Position numbers and translations under genes: made by a program. The notes under the pieces were generated by a model. The model had not been told where the DNA came from. It saw only the letters and a list, made by a program, of their open reading frames with translations, and did not search any database. From CBDCXE01 sp965223725 [NCBI: Nitrospinota bacterium] (lineage in GTDB: Bacteria; Nitrospinota_A; UBA7883), in NCBI GenBank assembly GCA_965223725.1, contig CBDCXE010000005.1, forward strand, positions 372,001 to 436,000: DNA of 64,000 nucleotides, written 5' to 3'. Position 1 is the first letter of the stretch. The number at the start of each line of letters is the position of its first letter. Below are positions 17,264-26,376 of the stretch, piece by piece.

Positions 17264-19561
17264 ATGAAGATAGATCTATTTGGAAAAGCCCAGCCGAAAG
17301 GGAAAAGACGTTCCGCCGCAGTTATCGTCGCAGAACCTAAGGGTGTATCGAAGGCGATTGTATCTGCTTTTCAGGAAGCTGGGTGGAAAGTAAAAACCGC
17401 GACCCCCACCCGGTTTGATGATTCTGTTGATCTGCTGGTTGTCGGGTTCGATGATGTTAAATCATATCCAGAACTTGCCACCGCTGTCCATGCCAACAGG
17501 CTGGCCATCGATTTTTATTGCAGGGATGAACATATAAAAAGCCAGAGCCAATACCCGTTTCATCTTTTCGACAATCTAACTGTAATTACGCATGACGAGA
17601 ACGCCCGACGATTTGTCCAGGATCGGATACGCCCGGTGAACTGCCGGATCATTCTGCTGCCGCTGGAGCTGTCGGAGCCAGATATCGCTATGGAGCCAGG
17701 GCCAGGCAAGCTATACGCGCCATCAGGTTTTGAAGGTCACGGCTGGCTCGAAGGATTAACCGTGGAGTTCATATCCGCTCCTTTTCCTTATATTGCTCCA
17801 TCCGGCTCATTTATCCTGATTCCGGAGTTTGGGCACGATGCGTGGGGGATCATCCGCTGGTCCATCCGGGCCGGGTTCCCGATCGTGGCCCCGGCGGTGG
17901 CCGGGCTGATGGAAACCATCAGCGACGGAGCGTTGCTGTTTGAGGAGGGATCGGAAGAAGATTTCCGGCAAAAGGTAAATATTCTTGCCAGCCCACTGCC
18001 GGTTAAGCCGTTGGGTCAAAGGTTGCGATTCGGTATAGTGGCGCCCCGGTATGGTAAAGATCAGGCGGGCGGGGCTGAAAGCCTGGCGGGCAGCTATGCC
18101 ATGGCGCTGGCCAACGTCGGACACCAGGTGGAAATATTAACCACCACCACATCGAGCATGATCGATTGGAACGACGACCTGGCTGGTGGAGAGACAATTG
18201 AGGATGGTATACCTGTCTGTCGTTTCGCCCTCGACAGTTGTGACTCTTCGAAGTATCGCCAGTTGTGCTATAAACTGGAGCAGTATGATCAGATAACCTG
18301 GAGCGAACAAACCGAGCTGATGCGTCATGGATTTCGCTCCTCGCAACTGGAGGAGCATATCAAGTGGAACAGCGATGAGTATGACTATCTGTTCTATTTA
18401 CCTTACCTGTATGGCACAACCTACTGGGCCAGCCAGATGGCGCCAGAGAAAAGCTTTGCCATACCATGCTATCATAAGGAGCGATACGCCAGCCTGGATA
18501 TTCTGAACCAGAACGCCAAGTGGTTTGCTGGAATATTTTTCAACACAATTGCTGAGAAACGTTTGGCAGAGACAGAGCTGAAAATCAGTAATAGCTCGAC
18601 CAATGTGGTGGGTGGTTGTGTCGATACCAATGTGGAGGGTGACGCCGATCGATTCAGGGAAAAATATGGAGTCGAAGGCGCCTTCCTGCTCTACGCCGGG
18701 CGGTTTTCCCGGGATAAAAACCTGCAGGAACTGCTTGACTATTTCAGAGAATACAAACGCAACGCAAATAGCGATGTTTCGCTGATTTTCATCGGCAAGG
18801 GCGATTTCGAGATTAAGAATGATCCAGCGATTGGGATAAAAAACCTTGGCTTTCTGCCAGAGGGCGATAAGGTGGACGCATTCGCCGCTTGCGCTGCGTT
18901 CCTGTTGCCATCGACCCAGGAAAGCTTCTCCATTGTGATGATGGAGGCATGGGTCCAGGGGAGGCCGGTGATCGCCCATGCCGGCTGCCCGGTATCGCGC
19001 GAGCATATCTATACATGCGGCGGCGGCATGCTGTATGGTGACGTTGTGGAGTTCGCCGGATGTATCGACAAACTGATGGCGGATAGAGAGAACGCTTCGG
19101 CCATGGGCGCCAGGGGTCGTGATTACGCCATTAACAATTTTGGGTGCGACAAAATCGCTGATAAAATTATGGCCGCGCTGGAGAAAGCGGACCCACGCTC
19201 CATCGCCCAACGGTTAGGAGCCGATGCGAAAAAACTTTCTGATAAACTCGATTTGGATAACACGGATGAGTTCCAGCATTGGGTGTCCAGCATGGAAAAT
19301 GGAGGATCACGCTCGACCGGGCAATCAGTTGACCAGCAGTTGGTAAGCCTTGGCAATTGGGCCGATATCAGCACCGAATATGAAGATACATCGCATCGTA
19401 CAATTGGGGGTGGTATATGGAGCCGGTTTCGCGCGTCGATCACCCGCCATATCCAAAAGAACTATATAGAGGAGCTGGAGCGTAAACAGAACATATTTAA
19501 TCTTAAAACCATCAGCGTTCTGGAAAAACTTTATGATGAAATCCGAAGAAAAAAACAGTAG
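17264..19561 (+). CDS. Two-part glycosyltransferase: degenerate GT-B half fused to a GT4 glycosyltransferase
   Basis: A 765-residue protein. Residues ~255-650 form a full GT-B fold of family GT4: the N-terminal RFGIVAPRYGKDQAGGAESLAGSYA motif, then FLLYAGRFSRDKNLQELLDYF and a donor-site segment ending LLPSTQESFSIVMMEAWVQGRPVIA. Residues 1-250 look like a shortened glycosyltransferase-like domain ending in GFPIVAPAVAGLMETISDGALLFEEG, which resembles the donor-binding edge of GT-B enzymes but lacks an EX7E motif. The last ~100 residues are charged and end in a basic helix. It likely adds a sugar to a surface polysaccharide or lipid carrier. The next gene starts inside its 3' end (29-base overlap). 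Confidence 0.85.
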   Translation: MKIDLFGKAQPKGKRRSAAVIVAEPKGVSKAIVSAFQEAGWKVKTATPTRFDDSVDLLVVGFDDVKSYPELATAVHANRLAIDFYCRDEHIKSQSQYPFHLFDNLTVITHDENARRFVQDRIRPVNCRIILLPLELSEPDIAMEPGPGKLYAPSGFEGHGWLEGLTVEFISAPFPYIAPSGSFILIPEFGHDAWGIIRWSIRAGFPIVAPAVAGLMETISDGALLFEEGSEEDFRQKVNILASPLPVKPLGQRLRFGIVAPRYGKDQAGGAESLAGSYAMALANVGHQVEILTTTTSSMIDWNDDLAGGETIEDGIPVCRFALDSCDSSKYRQLCYKLEQYDQITWSEQTELMRHGFRSSQLEEHIKWNSDEYDYLFYLPYLYGTTYWASQMAPEKSFAIPCYHKERYASLDILNQNAKWFAGIFFNTIAEKRLAETELKISNSSTNVVGGCVDTNVEGDADRFREKYGVEGAFLLYAGRFSRDKNLQELLDYFREYKRNANSDVSLIFIGKGDFEIKNDPAIGIKNLGFLPEGDKVDAFAACAAFLLPSTQESFSIVMMEAWVQGRPVIAHAGCPVSREHIYTCGGGMLYGDVVEFAGCIDKLMADRENASAMGARGRDYAINNFGCDKIADKIMAALEKADPRSIAQRLGADAKKLSDKLDLDNTDEFQHWVSSMENGGSRSTGQSVDQQLVSLGNWADISTEYEDTSHRTIGGGIWSRFRASITRHIQKNYIEELERKQNIFNLKTISVLEKLYDEIRRKKQ

Positions 19562-20033
19562 CGCGCCAGACCTGAATGCAAAGCTCGGTGAGATAGTCGA
19601 TATCGATCCATCGATTGCCGGTGACGAGTTTTACAAGAATATCGTGGAGCATATGATAAAAGCAGGTGTCGATTTGGGCTCGAACTCCAGTGTTGACGCT
19701 GCGGGACAGGACGATGTGAGTCTGGCGCTTATGTCGGAGTCTGCGTTGGCGAAAATAACCGGTGAGATGGAGGAGAACCTGCGTATCAGCGAAGAGACCG
19801 ACCCCACAACGCACCGCCCCGGCCTTGTCGGGCGATTTCATTGGCTGGTCAAGAAGGTTATGATCTACCTGAAACTGGCCACCGATGAGCAGGTCATTCA
19901 GCAAGCGCATTTCAACAGGGCCGCTTTCGCTGCGCTGCAATTGGCCAAAATCCGGGAGGACCAGCTGATGGCAAGGCTGGATCGACTGCAAAATGAAGTG
20001 ACCGTCCTGAAGTCCAAGGTTGATGGGCGCTAG
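19533..20033 (+). CDS. Coiled-coil/amphipathic-helix protein of a polysaccharide cluster
   Basis: A 166-residue acidic protein of unknown function. The C-terminal half reads as a basic amphipathic segment (GRFHWLVKKVMIYLKL) followed by a long helix with QQAHFNRAAFAALQLAK and heptad repeats to the end. The same module, a membrane-proximal stretch followed by an FNRA helix, is often found as an N-terminal piece of methyltransferases or glycosyltransferases in polysaccharide loci; here it stands alone. It overlaps both neighbouring glycosyltransferase genes, so the three are surely co-translated. I infer a scaffold or membrane-tethering role. Confidence 0.65.
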   Translation: MMKSEEKNSSAPDLNAKLGEIVDIDPSIAGDEFYKNIVEHMIKAGVDLGSNSSVDAAGQDDVSLALMSESALAKITGEMEENLRISEETDPTTHRPGLVGRFHWLVKKVMIYLKLATDEQVIQQAHFNRAAFAALQLAKIREDQLMARLDRLQNEVTVLKSKVDGR

Positions 20034-21096
20034 GGGGATACACCAACTCACCGCCTTTGCCCGACATGGCGACGCTGTGTTCGACGACGCCTACCAACTG
20101 CGCCGGATGTTTCTGTCGTGGGGTGTTGATTCATCGATATACGTCCTGGATCGGAACCGGTCGCCCATCGAAGGGGTCGATTATTATAAAAAACTTCGCT
20201 GCAAGCCGGACGACATCGTCCTCTACCATTTCGGCATCGGCGGCAAGCTGACCGGTTTTTTCCTGTCGCTGCCCGCCCGGAAGTTCCTGGTCTATCACAA
20301 CATGACGCCGGAGGAGTATCTGCTGGGCATCGACAACAACAGCTATGTATATATCCGTCGCGGCAGGAAGGATCTCGAACAGCTCCGGGACCGGCTGACC
20401 GGGTGCTTCGCCGACTCGCAATACAATGCGGACGACCTGATCAATCGCCACGGCTATACCGATGTGACCGTCGCGCCGATTCTGAAAAGCTTTGAGCAAT
20501 GGGAGGGCAAGGAGCCGGACCTGATCCGTATGGCCAAATGGAGCAGTGACAAAAAAACGATCCTTTTCATCGGGCGCATCGCCGGCAACAAACGGCAGGA
20601 TGAGCTGATAAAAACCATCAACGAATATGCCCGGATGTTCGGTCGGGACGTTCGCCTGGTCCTGCCCGGATCGTTCAACCACACAAGGCCGTATCGTGAC
20701 TATCTGCTGAAGCTGGTGGACCGGTTTAACCTGCATGACCTGGTGGAGATACCGGGGTTTGTGGATGATGAGGATATCCACGCGCTCTACAGCCAGGCGG
20801 ACATATACCTGAGCCTGAGCGAGCATGAAGGGTTCGGCGTGCCGTTTCTGGAGGCGATGCATTTCGGTATCCCTGTGGTGGCGCTATCTGTGTGCTCTGT
20901 CCCGGAAGTGCTGGGCGAAGCCGGGATAAAATTGAAACATAATGACCCCCGCGTCACCGCAGCGGTTTTGCGTCAAATATTGGCAAACGAAGATTTAAAG
21001 GAGCGGATCGTCGCCGGGCAGAAGAAGCGACTGAATGATTTCAAGCGTGATAAAATAGAATCCATTTTCAAAAACAGGCTGGAGCCATATATTTAA
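20023..21096 (+). CDS. Family GT4 glycosyltransferase
   Basis: About 357 residues with the GT4 layout. The N-terminal domain carries GARGIHQLTAFARHGDAV and a YHFGIGGKL segment. The donor domain begins at TILFIGRIAGNKRQDELIKT and contains VEIPGFVDDEDIHALYSQADIYLSLSEHEGFGVPFLEAMHFGIPVVA, including the EX7E-type catalytic/donor motif. The best start is ATG 20023, with AAGG a few bases upstream; the gene overlaps the coiled-coil gene by 11 bases. Target sugar and acceptor are unknown. It ends the three-gene glycan module; the nitrilase starts 22 bases on. Confidence 0.9.
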   Translation: MGARGIHQLTAFARHGDAVFDDAYQLRRMFLSWGVDSSIYVLDRNRSPIEGVDYYKKLRCKPDDIVLYHFGIGGKLTGFFLSLPARKFLVYHNMTPEEYLLGIDNNSYVYIRRGRKDLEQLRDRLTGCFADSQYNADDLINRHGYTDVTVAPILKSFEQWEGKEPDLIRMAKWSSDKKTILFIGRIAGNKRQDELIKTINEYARMFGRDVRLVLPGSFNHTRPYRDYLLKLVDRFNLHDLVEIPGFVDDEDIHALYSQADIYLSLSEHEGFGVPFLEAMHFGIPVVALSVCSVPEVLGEAGIKLKHNDPRVTAAVLRQILANEDLKERIVAGQKKRLNDFKRDKIESIFKNRLEPYI

Positions 21097-21118
21097 CGGG
21101 TCATCTATCGAGGACGAT

Positions 21119-22111
21119 ATGAGTGAAGAAATTATACTGGGGGCGGTCCAGGCGGCTCCGGTTATATTCAATCGAGAAGCCTCCTGTGAAAAAGCGGTCA
21201 GGCTGATCCACGAGGCGGGCTCCATGGGCGTGCGCCTTGCCGCATTCGGCGAGACCTGGCTGCCCGGTTACCCATGGTTCAACCTGGCGTGGGGTTATCC
21301 GCTGGGGCAGGAGGCGGCGGTGGAGTATCTGGCCTCCGGCGTGACCATCCCCGGGCCGTGCACCGATGCGCTGTGCGACGCGGCGAAAGCCGCCGGGGTG
21401 GATGTGGCCATCGGCGTGGCGGAGCTGGACGCCACCAGCAGCGGCACCATATACGCCACCTTGCTGTTCATCGGGTCGGAGGGCAAGATCCTGGGCAAAC
21501 ACCGAAAGATCAAACCGACGGCGACGGAGCGGATCATGTGGGGCGAGGGTGACGGCAAAAGCATCACGGTCCACGACCGGCCGTATGGCAGGCTGAGCGG
21601 GTTGAACTGCTGGGAGAACCAGATGGTGCTGCCCGCCTATGCGCTGATGATGCAGGGGACGCAGTTCCACGCGTCGGTGTGGCCCGGGGGCGAGCCGTAC
21701 ACCCGCCAGACGTTCATCACCCAGGCGCTCTGCTCGCAGGCGGCCTGTTACGGGATCATGGCGGGGGGTGTGATCCGGGAGGAGGATATACCGGAGAAGT
21801 ATCACCCCATGCTGCCGATGCGGGCGTTCCCGAGGACCGGCGACAGCGCCATCATTGGGCCGAGAGGTGAAATCCTGGCCGGGCCGCTGAACAAGGAGGA
21901 GGGGATACTGACCGCCAAGGCCTCGCTGGACGCTATCCGCAGCGCCAAGGCGTGGGTGGACACATGCGGGCACTATAGCAGACCGGACATTTTCGATTTC
22001 CGGATGCATGGCAAGCGGCTTGTGCCGGGCCAGACGTACGACCCGAACGAGGTCGCTGTGCCAGATTCCACCGATCCCGCGCCGGAACCGGGCAATGGTG
22101 AAAGCGGATAA
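21119..22111 (+). CDS. Nitrilase (carbon-nitrogen hydrolase superfamily)
   Basis: A 330-residue cytoplasmic enzyme of the nitrilase branch. The catalytic Glu-Lys-Cys triad is visible as AFGETWLPGYPWF (Glu), GKHRKIKPT (Lys) and GLNCWENQM (Cys), and the spacing and flanking residues match true nitrilases and cyanide hydratases rather than amidases. It would hydrolyse a nitrile to the acid and ammonia; substrate is not predictable. The reading frame has notably higher GC than its neighbours. It is followed after three bases by a sigma-54 response regulator gene, suggesting a shared transcript. Confidence 0.92.
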   Translation: MSEEIILGAVQAAPVIFNREASCEKAVRLIHEAGSMGVRLAAFGETWLPGYPWFNLAWGYPLGQEAAVEYLASGVTIPGPCTDALCDAAKAAGVDVAIGVAELDATSSGTIYATLLFIGSEGKILGKHRKIKPTATERIMWGEGDGKSITVHDRPYGRLSGLNCWENQMVLPAYALMMQGTQFHASVWPGGEPYTRQTFITQALCSQAACYGIMAGGVIREEDIPEKYHPMLPMRAFPRTGDSAIIGPRGEILAGPLNKEEGILTAKASLDAIRSAKAWVDTCGHYSRPDIFDFRMHGKRLVPGQTYDPNEVAVPDSTDPAPEPGNGESG

Positions 22112-22114
22112 TCT

Positions 22115-23515
22115 ATGAGCGATAAGCGCATTTTAGTCGTCGATGACAGCTACGAGAATATCGAGCTTCTCTCTGTCCTGATCGAGAAAAACGACTGGGA
22201 TTATGACACGGCGGAGAATGGCGCCGCTGCGTTGAAGATGCTGGAGGCGGGCCCCTATGACCTTGTCCTGGCCGACTTGATGATGCCGGAGATGAACGGC
22301 CTCGAGCTGCTCGACAAAGTCAAGGAGGTCTGGCCGGCCACGGAGGTGGTGATCATCACGGCGTACGGCTCCATCCCCACCGCGATCGAGGCGATCAAAA
22401 AAGGCGCCTACAGCTATCTGCTGCGGCCATTCGAGCCGGAAGAGGTTGTGCTGATGATCAACAAGATTTTCGAGCTGCAAAGTATCCGGTCGGAAAATAT
22501 CATGCTGCGCGAAGAGCTGTCGCGGATATCGCAATACGAGACGATTGTCAGCAAAAGTTTTGAGATGAACAAAATCTTCCAGTTGGTCGACAGCGTATCG
22601 CAATCCAACTCAACCATCCTTATCCAGGGCGAGTCTGGCGTGGGTAAAGAGCTGGTGGCCAGGGCGATCCATAACAGGAGCCCCCGGGCGGCGGAGCCGT
22701 TCGTCAAGGTCTCTTGCGCCGCGTTGCCGGAGCAGCTGCTGGAGTCGGAGCTGTTTGGCCATGAGAAGGGCGCGTTCACCGGGGCGGTGGCGGCCCGCAA
22801 AGGGCGGTTCGAGGTGGCCAACAACGGCACGCTGTTTCTGGACGAGATAGGAGAGGTGTCGCTGACGATCCAGGTCAAGCTGCTTAGGGCGATCCAGGAG
22901 CGGGAGTTCGAGCGGGTTGGCAGCTCCAAAACACTCAAAACGAACACAAGGATCATCTCCGCCACCAACAAAAACCTGGCGGATGAGATAAGCAATGGCT
23001 CGTTCCGCGAGGATCTGTTCTATCGGCTGAACGTCATATCGATCGAAGTGCCGCCCTTGCGCGAGCGACGGGGCGACATACCGCCGCTGGTCTATCACTT
23101 TCTGCAAAAGTACAGCGCCGAAGTGAACAAGGATGTGGGCGCCATTTCGGATGAGGCGCTGGCGGTGATGTCTGCGTATGATTGGCCAGGCAATGTGCGT
23201 GAGCTGCAAAACGTAATTGAAAGGGCGGTGGTGCTGACCCACAGTGACACTATCGAAATTTTCGATCTCCCAGAAAACATGCGCCCCGACAGCGGCATAG
23301 AAATACCGGACGCAGAGTCGGGAGAGTTTTTGCCGTTGCGCGCGGCAAAAGCTAAATGGGAGAAAGTCTATATAGAAAAAGCGCTGGCCACGCATAGCGG
23401 GAATATTTCCCGGACCGCCGCCTCCATCGAGCTGGCCAGGAAAAACCTGCAGGAAAAAATCAAACAATATGGCATAGACGCCTCCCGGTTTACTAAGAAA
23501 GGGATAAGTCTTTAA
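22115..23515 (+). CDS. Sigma-54-dependent response regulator (NtrC family)
   Basis: A 466-residue protein with three parts. A receiver domain (residues ~4-120) has the acidic pair DD10-11 and phospho-acceptor Asp54. An AAA+ domain (~145-375) has Walker A GESGVGKE, the sigma-54 contact GAFTGA and Walker B LFLDEIGE. A C-terminal Fis-type helix-turn-helix has ISRTAASIELARKNLQEKI. The conserved receiver Lys before the Pro-Phe pair is replaced by Arg104 (LLRPF), which may alter phosphorylation-dependent signalling. No sensor kinase gene adjoins. It would activate promoters of the -24/-12 class. Confidence 0.95.
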   Translation: MSDKRILVVDDSYENIELLSVLIEKNDWDYDTAENGAAALKMLEAGPYDLVLADLMMPEMNGLELLDKVKEVWPATEVVIITAYGSIPTAIEAIKKGAYSYLLRPFEPEEVVLMINKIFELQSIRSENIMLREELSRISQYETIVSKSFEMNKIFQLVDSVSQSNSTILIQGESGVGKELVARAIHNRSPRAAEPFVKVSCAALPEQLLESELFGHEKGAFTGAVAARKGRFEVANNGTLFLDEIGEVSLTIQVKLLRAIQEREFERVGSSKTLKTNTRIISATNKNLADEISNGSFREDLFYRLNVISIEVPPLRERRGDIPPLVYHFLQKYSAEVNKDVGAISDEALAVMSAYDWPGNVRELQNVIERAVVLTHSDTIEIFDLPENMRPDSGIEIPDAESGEFLPLRAAKAKWEKVYIEKALATHSGNISRTAASIELARKNLQEKIKQYGIDASRFTKKGISL

Positions 23516-23531
23516 CGCTGTTAACCGGGTA

Positions 23532-23795
23532 TTAAGCCACCAGAATCTCCAGCGAATCAATCTCATCTTTCAGCGCGTGAATGACAGAATCAACGTCGTT
23601 GACAAAATCGGGCGTGGTCAATATTTCCACAATACCGTTGCGCCGGTCGATGGTGCGGGGTGTCCCAATAAAGTCGTAAGCCTCGAACACCATCACGATA
23701 TAAGCGATTTCTCTCGGGTTTACTTTAATCACCACGCGCCGTCCATGCCCCTTGCCGGGATGCGGGAAACAGATTTTTGTTTGTGATGATCGCAT
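23532..23795 (-). CDS. DUF4911-like small protein
   Basis: An 87-residue protein without signal or membrane segment. The run NPREIAYIVMVFEAYDFIGTPRTIDRRNGIVEILTTPDF resembles the DUF4911 family of small proteins of deltaproteobacteria and clostridia, whose function is unknown. It lies convergently after the response-regulator gene and divergently from rlpA, so it is probably transcribed alone. Family assignment is by pattern and moderate. Confidence 0.6.
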   Translation of the reverse strand: MRSSQTKICFPHPGKGHGRRVVIKVNPREIAYIVMVFEAYDFIGTPRTIDRRNGIVEILTTPDFVNDVDSVIHALKDEIDSLEILVA

Positions 23796-23819
23796 TGTTC
23801 TGCGAGAATTCTACCTGTT

Positions 23820-24629
23820 ATGCCCGATGGAAAACAAATGAAAATAAAACGCGCGCTGGTCGCGCCGCTGGTTGCGCTGCTGGTCGTTGTGATGATGGCG
23901 TCGTGCGCCTCGCGGGAGGCGATAAAAAAGCGACCGTATAACCAACATAGCAAACCGGCCAAAACCGGCTATCTGAAAAGCGCAAAGCCGTATACCATCA
24001 TGGGGGTTACTTACTATCCGCTGGCCGACGCCTATGGATATGACAAAACCGGAATCGCCTCCTGGTACGGTAAAAAGTTTCATGGCAGAAAGACGGCCAA
24101 CGGCGAGGTGTATAACATGTATGGCATATCCGCCGCGCATAAAACATTGCCCTTGGGCACCATGGTGGAGGTCACCCGGCTCGATAACCGTCGGAAAATG
24201 GTTCTGAGGGTCAACGACCGTGGGCCGTTTGTGGCGAACAGGATCATCGACCTGTCGTATGGCGCAGCGAAAAACCTTGGGATAGTAACCCATGGCACTA
24301 CCAGGGTGCGCGTGGTGGCGTTAGCCAAGGGGCGGCCGAATGTCAAACGGAACGCGCCCCCTATTGCCGTCGAGCCACCGCCTGACCTGAAGCGGGGCAA
24401 TTTCTGGATACAGGTAGGCGCCTTCGGTGTGGCGGCGAACGCCGAACGGGTTCGTGAGCGGCTGCTGTTTCCGCAGGATCGCATAAGGTTGCAAAAAATA
24501 AGCGCCGATGGTGGCATGCCGTTGATCCGGGTACAGGTTGGCCCGTATTACGATCTGGATAAAGCGGATGCGGCGCTGAACATTGCGGTCCGGCAAGGTT
24601 ATGGCCATTCGTTTATAGTGGCGCAATGA
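23820..24629 (+). CDS. rlpA: Septal-ring lytic transglycosylase RlpA with SPOR domain
   Basis: A 269-residue outer-membrane lipoprotein. The signal ends in MASC. The DPBB domain (~80-175) shows GIASWYGKKFHGRKTANGEVYNM, AAHKTLPLGTMVEVTRLDNRR, and VNDRGPFVANRIIDLSYGAAKNLG, the RlpA signature with catalytic Asp and His. A SPOR domain for binding denuded septal glycan fills the C-terminus (FWIQVGAFGVAANAERVRERL to the end). An in-frame ATG at 23838 gives a more typical signal peptide (MKIKRALV) and has a GGA seven bases upstream, so it may be the true start. The next gene overlaps by four bases. Confidence 0.94.
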   Translation: MPDGKQMKIKRALVAPLVALLVVVMMASCASREAIKKRPYNQHSKPAKTGYLKSAKPYTIMGVTYYPLADAYGYDKTGIASWYGKKFHGRKTANGEVYNMYGISAAHKTLPLGTMVEVTRLDNRRKMVLRVNDRGPFVANRIIDLSYGAAKNLGIVTHGTTRVRVVALAKGRPNVKRNAPPIAVEPPPDLKRGNFWIQVGAFGVAANAERVRERLLFPQDRIRLQKISADGGMPLIRVQVGPYYDLDKADAALNIAVRQGYGHSFIVAQ

Positions 24630-25252
24630 CGCTCCGGATGGCGCTGTTAACGGCAGCTATTGTTTTTTTATACGCCAGTTCGGAGGCGTTTGCCGATCAG
24701 GTAAACGCATACCGCTGGCAAGACAAGCGCGGTGATGTGCATATCACAAACAGCCTCGATAAAGTCCCCGACGAGTACCGAAGCCGTGTCAAAAAAATGA
24801 AGTATGAAACGGCGAGCCTGGAATCTGTGGAGCAACGGAAGGCCTACAAAAGCGCGCAGGGCAGGGCGAGGATTCGGTACGATTCGGGGTCAGGCGCGAT
24901 CAAAACAGGCGCGACCTTTAACCAGGCTGTGCGCCGTGATGTGCTGATCGATACAGGATCGGAATGGGTGATAATTTCCAGCAAGCTGGCGAAGGCTCTG
25001 TCGTTTGAGCTGTCGGAATCGAAAACTGCGTCGATCCGTACCCATGAAGGCCATACAAAAGCTCCGGTGGTCACCATCGGCAATATAAATATTGGTGGAG
25101 CCCAGGCGACTAAAGTCAAGGCGGTGGTTCTTGATTTCGGTGGTCCCTCATCGGTCAGCGCTGTGATTGGGATGAATTTTCTTTCCGCGTTCGTGTTCGA
25201 GATCGACACCGCCAATGATATGATAACGCTGGAGCCAGTGACTACGGATTGA
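24626..25252 (+). CDS. Exported retropepsin-like aspartic protease with DUF4124 segment
   Basis: A 208-residue protein with an N-terminal signal. Residues ~25-60 (VNAYRWQDKRGDVHITNSLDKVPDEYR) match the DUF4124 pattern of exported proteins. Residues ~100-200 form a single retropepsin-like domain with the active-site motif VLIDTGSEWVIIS and the hydrophobic GMNFLSAF strand near the end, as in the DUF1844-independent TIGR02281/clan AA proteins. Such domains act as dimers. The ATGA overlap with rlpA suggests coupled expression and a role in the envelope. Target unknown. Confidence 0.8.
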   Translation: MTLRMALLTAAIVFLYASSEAFADQVNAYRWQDKRGDVHITNSLDKVPDEYRSRVKKMKYETASLESVEQRKAYKSAQGRARIRYDSGSGAIKTGATFNQAVRRDVLIDTGSEWVIISSKLAKALSFELSESKTASIRTHEGHTKAPVVTIGNINIGGAQATKVKAVVLDFGGPSSVSAVIGMNFLSAFVFEIDTANDMITLEPVTTD

Positions 25253-25266
25253 TAAAAACGTATCAG

Positions 25267-26376
25267 TTACTTTTCAGATTTGTTGGTGGCGCCACCGGTA
25301 TTATCTTTAAAAAAGCTGGAGTTCAGATAGGCTTCGTCCATCTCCAATAGGGCGACCTTCAATATGGCGGCCACAGGAACCGCGACCAGGATACCAATAA
25401 ACCCGAAGAATGTACCTCCGGCCAATAACGCCGCCATGACCAGAACAGGATGAAGTCCCACAGCCTTTTCCAATACCCGTGGGGTTAAAATAAACCCTTC
25501 GAAAAGCTGAGCTCCTGAAAAGAGCGCGATGACCATAAGGGGATGGGCAAAGTCCCAGAAGTTAAGGTAAGCCAGCGCCACAGCCGGGAGCAGGCCAACA
25601 ACCACCGACAGGTACGGCACAATATTGGCCAGCCCCGCGATCATGCCAATAAGAAGCCCCATGGGAACTTCGATCAATGTAAGGCCGATCGACAGTATCG
25701 TCGCCATAAACAGCGCCACGGTCAGCTGGCCGCGGATGAACGCGCCCAGGGTGGCGTCGATTTTCCCCACTATCTCCAGGGTTCGCCCTTTATAAGCCGG
25801 CGGGATCCTCTCCGATAATTTTGCGGTGATGACATCAAAATCTTTCAGCAGATAAAACGAAGCGACAGGGATCAATATAAGGTTCACCATGGCCACCAGA
25901 AACCCCATGGCCCCGGCAATACCAGACCAGATGCCGGAGGAAACCGCCTTCACCAGCTTCAGCGCCAGGTCCCCTATCTGTCCCATGCTTTCACGCAGCC
26001 GGGAGTTTATCTCTTCCGGATCCATTGCCGGTATCATGGCAAATACCGGCTCCATCGCTTTTTCCAGCCGATCGAGATAGTGTGGCAGGTTTCGCGCCAG
26101 TGTATCTATCTGTTCGATCACCATTGGGCCGATGATGGAGATGATGGCGAAAAAAATAGCGGCGATTATTGAGAAAAGGAACAGTATGGCCAGCGACCGG
26201 TTGACCTTAAACTCTTCCATCCTGTCGATGACCGGATCGAGCATGTAAGCGATGATGAAAGCAGCGCAAAACGGAAACAGTACGGTGCGAGCGCTATAGA
26301 ACAACCAGCCCGCGAACACGACCCCGGCCAGGTAGATGGCCGCCCGGTAAGCTGGTTTGCTCCAAAGGTTATCCAT
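25267..26376 (-). CDS. AI-2E-family transporter (PerM/TqsA type)
   Basis: A 369-residue inner-membrane protein with about eight transmembrane helices. Characteristic are the first helix pair ending LFPFCAAFIIAYMLDPVIDRMEE, the long amphipathic middle segment, the IPPAYKGRTLEIVGKIDATLGAFIRGQ motif, and the C-terminal GLHPVLVMAALLAGGTFFGFIGILVAVPVAAI. Members export diverse small molecules or ions; the name AI-2 transporter is not functionally reliable. It overlaps nothing but follows directly after the upstream exported protein gene on the same strand (adjacent bases). Confidence 0.92.
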   Translation of the reverse strand: MDNLWSKPAYRAAIYLAGVVFAGWLFYSARTVLFPFCAAFIIAYMLDPVIDRMEEFKVNRSLAILFLFSIIAAIFFAIISIIGPMVIEQIDTLARNLPHYLDRLEKAMEPVFAMIPAMDPEEINSRLRESMGQIGDLALKLVKAVSSGIWSGIAGAMGFLVAMVNLILIPVASFYLLKDFDVITAKLSERIPPAYKGRTLEIVGKIDATLGAFIRGQLTVALFMATILSIGLTLIEVPMGLLIGMIAGLANIVPYLSVVVGLLPAVALAYLNFWDFAHPLMVIALFSGAQLFEGFILTPRVLEKAVGLHPVLVMAALLAGGTFFGFIGILVAVPVAAILKVALLEMDEAYLNSSFFKDNTGGATNKSEK

